In this document: positions 1 through 4,000 of the stretch, piece by piece | Layout: each line of letters begins with the position of its first letter | How positions within the stretch are numbered: the first letter of the stretch is position 1 | Assembly: GCA_947472965.1 (NCBI GenBank) | Contig: CANJEF010000068.1 | Location: forward strand, 1 to 6,759 | Direction of reading: 5' to 3' | DNA: 6,759 nucleotides | Source of the DNA: Sphingobacteriales bacterium | Lineage (GTDB): Bacteria; Bacteroidota; Bacteroidia; Chitinophagales; Chitinophagaceae | Translations under genes and position numbers: made by a program | The notes under the pieces: generated by a model | What the model was told of the DNA's origin: nothing | Databases searched by the model: none | The model's input: only the letters and a program-made list of their open reading frames with translations

Positions 1-47
1 CATTATTTACACTTGAATTTACTTTCCCATAGACCTATTTTTATGAG

Positions 48-566
48 ATGGAATGGCAATTAATCGCATCAAAGATTTACGAAATTAGGGGGCAACGAGT
101 GATTTTAGATGCTGATTTAGCTGAACTTTATGGTATTGAAACTAAGGCATTGAATCAGTCTGTTCGTAGAAATAAAGATAGATTTCTACAAGATTTTATG
201 TTTATCCTCAACGAAAAAGATTTACAAGGCATGCGGTCACAATTTGTGACCGCATCAAGAGCAAAGAGAAATATTACAGCTTTGCCGTTTGCATTTACTG
301 AACACGGAGTAACAATGCTAGCCAGTGTGCTTCGAAGTGAAACTGCCATAAAAATGAATATCGCTATTGTTAGGGCTTTTATTGCCATGCGGCAATCGAT
401 AATTGCCTCAAAAGATTTTTCAGCGCAACTAGAATATTTGAAAAATAAAATTTCGAATCATGATGTTCAATTAAATGAAATTTACACAATAATTGAAAAC
501 TTGCTAGATAATAATTCTAATCAAAAGAGTTGGGATGGCAGGGAGAGGATAGGGTTTAAGGGTTGA
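48..566 (+). CDS. ORF6N-domain DNA-binding protein
   Basis: A 172-residue protein with an ORF6N domain at about residues 7-95. This domain is found in phage and mobile-element proteins and in many Bacteroidetes chromosomal genes, and is thought to bind DNA. Visible family signatures are IYEIRGQRVILDADLAELYG (9-28), ALNQSVRRN (34-42), RFLQDFMF (45-52), MRSQFVTAS (62-70) and the aromatic stretch LPFAFTEHGVTML (79-91). A helical, probably coiled-coil tail follows (about 120-155), and the basic end ERIGFKG resembles the usual C-terminus of the family, so the gene looks complete. The ATG at 48 is the first in frame, and the domain starts at once after it, which supports this start. There is no Shine-Dalgarno site. 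The gene stands alone, converges on tadA and looks more AT-rich by eye than its neighbours, consistent with an accessory, horizontally moved gene. Its DNA target and cellular role are unknown. Codons 62-70 are written as a perfect palindrome (see the repeat at 231-255). Confidence 0.9.
   Translation: MEWQLIASKIYEIRGQRVILDADLAELYGIETKALNQSVRRNKDRFLQDFMFILNEKDLQGMRSQFVTASRAKRNITALPFAFTEHGVTMLASVLRSETAIKMNIAIVRAFIAMRQSIIASKDFSAQLEYLKNKISNHDVQLNEIYTIIENLLDNNSNQKSWDGRERIGFKG
231..255. repeat. 25-nt perfect palindrome inside the ORF6N gene
   Basis: The left arm ATGCGGTCACAA (231-242) and right arm TTGTGACCGCAT (244-255) are exact reverse complements around the single base T243. The palindrome begins exactly at codon 62 and encodes MRSQFVTA plus most of the next Ser codon. 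Its central 17 nt, GGTCACAATTTGTGACC, recur on the opposite strand just after the gene. Such a sequence could be a dimer-binding DNA site or, in the mRNA, a hairpin with a 10-bp or longer stem. The function is unknown; the symmetry itself is read directly from the sequence. Confidence 0.9.
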
Positions 567-579
567 GGAGGTTTGAAAT

Positions 580-606
580 CTTGAGGTCACAAATTGTGAC
601 CTCAAG
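580..606. repeat. 27-nt perfect palindrome between convergent ORF6N gene and tadA
   Basis: The left arm CTTGAGGTCACAA (580-592) and right arm TTGTGACCTCAAG (594-606) are perfect reverse complements around A593. Read on the - strand, its central 17 nt are identical to the core of the palindrome inside the ORF6N gene. It begins 14 nt after the ORF6N stop and ends 14 nt before the 3' end of tadA, so it lies midway between two convergent genes. It could form a hairpin (stem of at least 11 bp, loop AAATT) in either transcript. Neither side carries a good T-run, so a classical intrinsic terminator is only a weak reading. A protein-binding operator or a dispersed palindromic repeat are alternatives. 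Confidence 0.88.
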
Positions 607-620
607 TTGTGGAGGATAAA

Positions 621-1061
621 CTAACCTCTCTTAGACTTAAAAAAATCCTTCATGAGTTGCGCAGATTCTTCGGCCAGGAGTCCAGTGAGGATTTGTGTTT
701 TCACATGAAATGGATTGCGATCCCCTGTATAAACCTGATGTCCGTTTTTAATGTCTTCTGCTCCCCAAACGATCTTACCAATTTTACTCCAGTGCAATGC
801 ACCTGCGCACATCAAACAAGGTTCAACCGTAACATACAGCGTTGCATCGGGCAAATACTTCGCACCAAGTGCATTGAAAGCGGATGTAAGTGCAATGATT
901 TCAGCATGTGCAGTTGGATCACCTAACTTCTCCACCATGTTATAGCCACGTGCAATGATCTTATTGCCAACAACAACAACTGCACCAACGGGAACTTCCC
1001 CTTCTGCAAAGGCTTTTTCCGCTTCCTTCAAAGCCATTTTCATAAAATATTCTTCAGTCAT
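621..1061 (-). CDS. tadA: tRNA adenosine(34) deaminase TadA
   Basis: A 146-residue cytidine/deoxycytidylate deaminase-fold enzyme that converts adenosine to inosine at the wobble position of tRNA-Arg(ACG) in the cytoplasm. The zinc site is complete: H52 and catalytic E54 in TAHAEIIAL, and C82 and C85 in PCLMCAGAL. The N-terminal EVPVGAVVV and the following N41 match the TadA substrate pocket, and length and end (MKDFFKSKRG) are normal for the family. Guanine deaminases and other family members are less likely because of the TadA-type AHAEI and EPCLMCAGAL blocks. The start ATG at 1061 overlaps the last 8 nt of rnpA, so the two genes are probably co-transcribed and translationally coupled. The 3' end faces the ORF6N gene, with a palindrome in between. 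Confidence 0.95.
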   Translation of the reverse strand: MTEEYFMKMALKEAEKAFAEGEVPVGAVVVVGNKIIARGYNMVEKLGDPTAHAEIIALTSAFNALGAKYLPDATLYVTVEPCLMCAGALHWSKIGKIVWGAEDIKNGHQVYTGDRNPFHVKTQILTGLLAEESAQLMKDFFKSKRG

Positions 1062-1473
1062 TTTTAGCCTTTAATTCATTGGTCTTTTGAGTGATTTTTA
1101 CCTGGCATTTGTCTAACAATATTTTCACCGAAGGACCAATTGTATTGTAGTCCAACACTGTGTAGTCGGCATAAACGAAAAATAAACTGATGTTGTATGG
1201 AGAAGCTGCAATGGTTTCACGCAGTGCTGCACGTTGCAGCCGATAAGCCTCTCTGATTCTTCTTTTCAAAAGATTACGCTGAACTGCTTTTTTAAAGTGC
1301 TTTGTCCCTACTGCCACGCCCATTTTCATGGAAGTTCCATCTTCATCCTTTCCCTCATCAATCAAATAAAAAAGGGTGATGGGGTGTTGCTTTAGCTTCC
1401 CACCATGATCGAAAAGCTCCCTGATCTTGGAGTGGCTTTTCAGTCGGTCTTTTTTATTGAGGGTTTGTTTCAT
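1054..1473 (-). CDS. rnpA: Ribonuclease P protein component RnpA
   Basis: A basic 139-residue protein, the protein subunit of RNase P, which works with the M1 RNA to remove 5' leaders from precursor tRNAs. The diagnostic RNR box is present at about residues 61-78 (KKAVQRNLLKRRIREAYR). It is preceded by the usual N-terminus LNKKDRLKSHSKIRELF and the strand MGVAVGTKHF. The ATG at 1473 is chosen over the in-frame ATG at 1500, because the nine extra residues MSFVSHLIK are encoded by intergenic heptad-repeat DNA and lie outside the family's conserved start. Upstream is an A/T-rich stretch without a Shine-Dalgarno site, as is common in Bacteroidetes. The gene overlaps tadA by 8 nt. It is separated from rpmH by 214 nt holding a terminator and repeats, rather than following it closely. 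Confidence 0.95.
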   Translation of the reverse strand: MKQTLNKKDRLKSHSKIRELFDHGGKLKQHPITLFYLIDEGKDEDGTSMKMGVAVGTKHFKKAVQRNLLKRRIREAYRLQRAALRETIAASPYNISLFFVYADYTVLDYNTIGPSVKILLDKCQVKITQKTNELKAKND

Positions 1474-1480
1474 TTTAATA

Positions 1481-1529
1481 AGATGTGAGACAAAAGACAT
1501 GAGACATAAGACATGAGAGATAAGATGGT
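1481..1529. repeat. Left heptanucleotide array (7 units), upstream of rnpA
   Basis: Seven consecutive 7-nt units in strict phase: AGATGTG, AGACAAA, AGACATG, AGACATA, AGACATG, AGAGATA, AGATGGT. The consensus is AGACATR. The array starts 8 nt before the rnpA start codon, so it would lie in the rnpA 5' untranslated region. Its inverse is the array at 1580-1628, with which it shares a 12-bp exact inverted match (1507-1518 with 1591-1602) and an 11-bp one (1502-1512 with 1611-1621). The function is unknown. Confidence 0.75.
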
Positions 1530-1540
1530 CCCACTATCAC

Positions 1541-1548
1541 CAAAAATA
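1541..1548 (-). promoter_or_regulatory. Probable -7 box of the rnpA-tadA promoter
   Basis: On the - strand these bases read TATTTTTG, which matches every defined position of the Bacteroidetes -7 consensus TAnnTTTG. The box lies in the 50-nt spacer between the two heptad arrays, downstream of the rpmH terminator and about 70 nt upstream of the rnpA start, where a promoter is needed if the terminator works. No good -33 TTG was found at the expected spacing; the nearest, at 1575-1577, is too far away. The call therefore rests on one box and on context. Confidence 0.45.
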
Positions 1549-1579
1549 ACAATGTTTCCTATGATAAGAACTTCCAACT

Positions 1580-1628
1580 TAGGTCTAAAGTCTCATGTCT
1601 TACATCTCAAGTCTTATGTCTTACTCAC
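1580..1628. repeat. Right heptanucleotide array (7 units), inverted relative to the left array
   Basis: Seven 7-nt units on the + strand: TAGGTCT, AAAGTCT, CATGTCT, TACATCT, CAAGTCT, TATGTCT, TACTCAC. Read on the - strand most follow the same AGACATR pattern as the array at 1481-1529. The arrays are the same length (49 nt) and 50 nt apart, so together they form an imperfect long inverted repeat. The array abuts the T-run of the rpmH terminator. It is more degenerate than its partner, especially in the outermost units. Confidence 0.65.
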
Positions 1629-1658
1629 AAAAATAGCCCCAGATTTTCATCTGGAGCT
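1629..1658 (-). terminator. Intrinsic terminator of rpmH
   Basis: On the - strand the 10-nt arms AGCTCCAGAT and ATCTGGGGCT pair around a GAAA tetraloop (one T-G wobble) and are followed by ATTTTTG. This is a textbook rho-independent terminator beginning 29 nt after the rpmH stop codon. It should largely end the rpmH transcript before rnpA. Confidence 0.85.
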
Positions 1659-1687
1659 ACCAATATTATTTGAACCTGCAGTTCTAT

Positions 1688-1843
1688 TTACTTCAACCTG
1701 CTGTTATCGGAAACAGTAAGGCGCTTACGTCCTTTTTTCCTTCTGCTGGCTAAAACTTTGCGGCCATTTGCTGATTCCATGCGTTTACGGAAACCATGTA
1801 CTGATTTTCTGCGTCTGCGATGGGGTTGATATGTACGTTTCAT
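1688..1843 (-). CDS. rpmH: 50S ribosomal protein L34
   Basis: A 51-residue, extremely basic protein beginning [20 protein letters not shown], followed by [20 protein letters not shown]. These blocks are the near-invariant L34 signature (MKRTxQP, HGFRxRM, GRxVLxxRRxKGRxxL). L34 is a structural protein of the large ribosomal subunit that contacts 23S rRNA. The length fits the Bacteroidetes form, which has a short tail (here SDNSRLK). The ATG at 1843 is preceded by an A-rich tract containing AAAGGAAAA, a possible weak ribosome-binding site. The gene has its own probable promoter and structured leader upstream and an intrinsic terminator downstream, so it looks monocistronic rather than joined to rnpA. 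The position next to rnpA follows the widespread rpmH-rnpA order. Confidence 0.97.
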   Translation of the reverse strand: MKRTYQPHRRRRKSVHGFRKRMESANGRKVLASRRKKGRKRLTVSDNSRLK

Positions 1844-1874
1844 AATACTTTTTTTTCCTTTTTTAATTAATCGG

Positions 1875-1930
1875 GACCGGGAGAAGCGGTCTTTTTTTCA
1901 TGCTAGCCACGGGTCACCACACCCATTGGC
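1875..1930 (-). promoter_or_regulatory. Possible structured 5' leader of rpmH (two hairpins)
   Basis: Two stem-loops can be drawn in the presumed rpmH leader on the - strand. The first (1930-1906) pairs GCCA with TGGC and GGGT with ACCC around the loop GTGGTG, with one bulge and one wobble. The second (1891-1875) pairs GACCG with CGGTC around a 7-nt loop and is followed by the A-rich ribosome-entry region. Ribosomal protein mRNAs often carry autoregulatory leaders, but no known leader family is recognised here. The stems are short, so this is a tentative call. Confidence 0.35.
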
Positions 1931-1945
1931 AATGTGAAAGGACGG

Positions 1946-1953
1946 CGAAGGTA
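1946..1953 (-). promoter_or_regulatory. Probable -7 box of the rpmH promoter
   Basis: On the - strand the bases read TACCTTCG, one mismatch from the Bacteroidetes consensus TAnnTTTG. An A/T-rich stretch (TTTTTAAAAAAT) lies just upstream. Transcription would start near 1940, giving a leader of about 95 nt before the rpmH ATG. The -33 region (around 1970-1978) has no clear TTTG. The call is supported by position between the end of murI and rpmH. Confidence 0.45.
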
Positions 1954-2001
1954 AGGGATTTTTTAAAAAGACAGAAGGGTTTTATCAATAAACACCATCA
2001 T

Positions 2002-2829
2002 TTAGCATAATTGAATCTGCGTGGCTTGCACTGCCTCACCCCAAAATAAAGAGGCTTTGGCTCCAAAGTCAACAGGATCACCTGTGGTGTAAAAGTTTAC
2101 CATGCCACCTTCACTAATGCTGGACGTCATTCCGGGGTGCCTTTCGAGATAATACTTCAGGCTTGTTGCAATGATCTCTCCCTGGGATATCACCTGTATG
2201 GGCGCAGTAAGTTGCGACTTGATAAGATCAATAAGCAAAGGGTAATGGGTGCATGCAAGTAAAATAGTATCGATATAAATAGATTGTTCAATTAATTTAT
2301 CGAGACAGCTTTTGATGATTGGTGCTGCATCGGGCTCCAGGTAACGCCCTGATTCAACCAATGGAACCCAATCAGGACAAGCTTGTTGGTATAGCTTTAC
2401 ATCGGGGAAAAACTTCCCGATTTCTATTTTGTAAGAACCTGATTCCACGGTTCCCTGGGTACCTAAAATACCGATATGTCCGGTTTCTGTGTAATCCCCA
2501 ATAACTTCAGTGGTAGGTCGAATGACCCCCAATACCCTCCTATCGGGATCAATCAAAGGCAAGTCTTTTTGCTGGATGGTTCGAAGTGCTTTGGCAGACG
2601 CGGTGTTGCAGGCAAGGATCACGAGTGGACAACCCTGATCAAAAAGCCAACGGACGGCCTGCAGGGTATATTCGTAAACAGTTTCAAAAGGGCGTGGACC
2701 GTATGGGGTTCGCGCGCTATCACCCAGGTAGATATAATCATAACCGGGCAAGAGGGTGGTAATTTCTTTTAAAATTGTAAGACCACCCAGCCCGGAATCA
2801 AATACGCCTATGGGATGTTTTGAAATCAT
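2002..2829 (-). CDS. murI: Glutamate racemase MurI
   Basis: A 275-residue cytoplasmic enzyme that interconverts L- and D-glutamate, supplying D-Glu for the peptidoglycan stem peptide. All family landmarks are seen: GVFDSGLGGL with D11 and S12, LGDSARTPYGPR (35-46), the first catalytic cysteine C74 in LACNTASAKALR, GILGTQGTVESGSY (120-133), and the second catalytic cysteine C193 in LLACTHYPLL with H195. The two cysteines act as the acid-base pair that deprotonates and reprotonates the alpha carbon from opposite faces. Length is typical, and the ATG at 2829 puts the first conserved strand at residue 7. The gene follows the ompH pair, as commonly seen in this lineage, but a strong terminator ends only 4 nt before its start codon. 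It may therefore rely on read-through or on a promoter that is not obvious. Confidence 0.96.
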   Translation of the reverse strand: MISKHPIGVFDSGLGGLTILKEITTLLPGYDYIYLGDSARTPYGPRPFETVYEYTLQAVRWLFDQGCPLVILACNTASAKALRTIQQKDLPLIDPDRRVLGVIRPTTEVIGDYTETGHIGILGTQGTVESGSYKIEIGKFFPDVKLYQQACPDWVPLVESGRYLEPDAAPIIKSCLDKLIEQSIYIDTILLACTHYPLLIDLIKSQLTAPIQVISQGEIIATSLKYYLERHPGMTSSISEGGMVNFYTTGDPVDFGAKASLFWGEAVQATQIQLC

Positions 2830-2833
2830 AGAT

Positions 2834-2862
2834 AAAAAAAGACCGAAACAAATGTTTCGGTC
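2834..2862 (-). terminator. Intrinsic terminator between ompH and murI
   Basis: On the - strand the perfect 9-bp stem GACCGAAAC / GTTTCGGTC with loop ATTT is followed by seven T's. It starts 7 nt after the ompH stop codon, and its T-run ends 4 nt before the murI ATG. It should end most transcription of the bamA-ompH-ompH unit. On the + strand the stem is not followed by a comparable T-run, so the direction is clear. Confidence 0.88.
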
Positions 2863-2869
2863 AGTTTAT

Positions 2870-3397
2870 TTATTTTGTGGGAGGCTTTGGCGCCCCGCCT
2901 TCTATTTTTTTCTTTACGAGTGGAAGCAGATCGTCTGCATCAGGATTTACCAACAAGGCCTCCTTGCGGAATACATAAGCAAATCCATTTGCCTTTGCGA
3001 TTTCGGCAATCATTTGGTTGGCCTTTTGTGCAACGGGTGCCATCATTTCCTCTTGCTTCTGTTGCATCTGTTGTTGGTAGCTTTGCTCGAATCCTTGAAG
3101 TTCTGTAAGCAACTTTTTCATCTTTTCCCTGTTGGCTGTTTTCACTGCAGGAACCATCTTAAGGGAATCAGATTTGAAAATGCTGTCCTGGCGGTTCAAC
3201 TCCTTCAAAGTTTCACCATAGTTTATTTGAAGGGCGCTATCGAACTGTGCGATTTCGCTCATTGCTTTTTTGTACTCAGGCATCAATTGAACTACTTCAT
3301 CAATACTGATGTACCCCATTTTGTTTTGGGCTGAAAGGAATGGGTTGAAAGCACAAAGTGCAAGCAGAACCAAACCGAGTGATAAGAACTTTTTCAT
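2870..3397 (-). CDS. OmpH/Skp family periplasmic chaperone (second copy)
   Basis: A 175-residue secreted protein of the OmpH/Skp family, which holds unfolded outer-membrane proteins in the periplasm and delivers them to the BamA machine. An N-terminal signal peptide (MKKFLSLGLVLLALCAFNPF, probable cleavage after A23 in FLSA-QN) precedes the family start MGYISIDEVVQLMPEYKKA. A long charged and glutamine-rich helical region follows (about residues 45-135, including QQQMQQKQEEM), matching the tentacle-like coiled coils of Skp. The C-terminal strand region contains FAYVFRKEALLVNP and ends in a short Pro/Gly tail (GGAPKPPTK). It is the second of two adjacent paralogues, 48 nt after the first, and a strong terminator follows. 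The cysteine at residue 15 is not in a proper lipobox, so the protein is probably soluble. The client specificity of each copy cannot be told from sequence. Confidence 0.92.
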   Translation of the reverse strand: MKKFLSLGLVLLALCAFNPFLSAQNKMGYISIDEVVQLMPEYKKAMSEIAQFDSALQINYGETLKELNRQDSIFKSDSLKMVPAVKTANREKMKKLLTELQGFEQSYQQQMQQKQEEMMAPVAQKANQMIAEIAKANGFAYVFRKEALLVNPDADDLLPLVKKKIEGGAPKPPTK

Positions 3398-3445
3398 TGC
3401 TTGTTGATTGTTTGTTTTATAATAAGTTTCGAAAATAGTACTTTT

Positions 3446-3958
3446 TTACTTTCCCATTAACTCTTTTAACACATCATCGCTTCTATCGAGTTTGGGGTCG
3501 GCAAAGATAATGGTAATTCCTTCACTTTTGTCAAGCACAAGGTCATACTGCTTTGCCACTGCAAGCTTTTGAACGGCATTGTAAACCCTGTCTTGGATAG
3601 GCTTTACAAGCTCCTGGCGACGCTTGAAAAGGTCACCTTCGAAGCCGAAACGCTTTTTTTGAAGATCTCTTAGTTCCTTTTCCTTATTGAAAATTTCGTC
3701 TTCGCGCTTTTTGATCAACTCATCGCTGAGCATCAACTTTTCTGCTTCAAAATTCCTGTACAGTTGATCCAGCACAACCTGCTTCTGGTCAATTTCCTGC
3801 TGCCATTGGATGCTGAAAGCATCCAGCTTTTCCTGTGCACTTTTATACTCTGGCATCTTGCTGAGGATATAACGGGTATCGATTATTGCATATCGCTGTG
3901 CAACAGATACAGAAACAATACCTGCTAAAAGAACAAATGATAGGATTAGCTTTTTCAT
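3446..3958 (-). CDS. OmpH/Skp family periplasmic chaperone (first copy)
   Basis: A 170-residue OmpH/Skp protein with a clear signal peptide (MKKLILSFVLLAGIVSVSVA, probable cleavage after A20). The mature part starts QRYAIIDTRYILSKMPEYKSA, with the MPEYK motif shared with its downstream neighbour. A long, strongly charged helical region (about residues 40-135, for example LIKKREDEIFNKEKELRDLQ) should form the coiled-coil arms that grip unfolded outer-membrane proteins. The C-terminal strand VAKQYDLVLDKSEGITIIFA is typical for the family. The gene lies 42 nt downstream of bamA on the same strand, so it is likely co-transcribed and functionally linked to barrel assembly. The two paralogues differ clearly along the coiled-coil region, so this is an old duplication rather than a recent one. 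Confidence 0.93.
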   Translation of the reverse strand: MKKLILSFVLLAGIVSVSVAQRYAIIDTRYILSKMPEYKSAQEKLDAFSIQWQQEIDQKQVVLDQLYRNFEAEKLMLSDELIKKREDEIFNKEKELRDLQKKRFGFEGDLFKRRQELVKPIQDRVYNAVQKLAVAKQYDLVLDKSEGITIIFADPKLDRSDDVLKELMGK

Positions 3959-4000
3959 AAATCAAAGATTAAACATTAAATCATATACTTCGAATCATCC

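Noticed and set aside
13..43. Promoter for the ORF6N gene (TTG at 13-15, TATTTTTA at 36-43)
   Set aside because: Spacing is about right, but the -7 box lacks the final G and would start transcription at or after the ATG, requiring a leaderless mRNA; too weak to list.
609..926. 105-codon + strand open frame opposite tadA
   Set aside because: It is antisense to tadA, which carries intact zinc-site motifs; the protein has no recognisable domain.
1474..1500. Longer rnpA form starting at the ATG at 1500
   Set aside because: The extra residues MSFVSHLIK are encoded by heptad-repeat DNA and lie before the family's conserved start; the ATG at 1473 fits RnpA better.
1481..1628. CRISPR-like array
   Set aside because: Units are only 7 nt, contiguous and without unique spacers, and no cas gene is nearby.
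1513..1719. Small + strand open frame of 68 codons
   Set aside because: It crosses the repeat arrays and the rpmH terminator and ends inside antisense rpmH; its protein has no recognisable features.
1875..1898. + strand terminator-like hairpin (GACCG/CGGTC followed by seven T's)
   Set aside because: No + strand gene lies upstream of it; the same bases are better read as part of the rpmH leader on the - strand.
2756..3334. 192-codon + strand open frame opposite ompH
   Set aside because: It is antisense to a clear OmpH/Skp gene; its Leu/Phe/Cys-rich protein is what reverse-strand coiled-coil codons produce.
3351..3357. Lipoprotein signal at Cys15 of the second OmpH copy
   Set aside because: The residue before the cysteine is Leu, which does not fit a lipobox; FLSA-QN gives an ordinary signal peptidase I site.
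3430..3437. Promoter between the two ompH genes (TATTTTCG on the - strand)
   Set aside because: One mismatch from the -7 consensus, no -33 element at the right spacing, and the region is A/T-rich, so chance matches are likely.
3959..3972. Promoter just before the first ompH (TAATCTTTG on the - strand)
   Set aside because: It has one extra base between TA and TTTG, and transcription would start inside the coding region.
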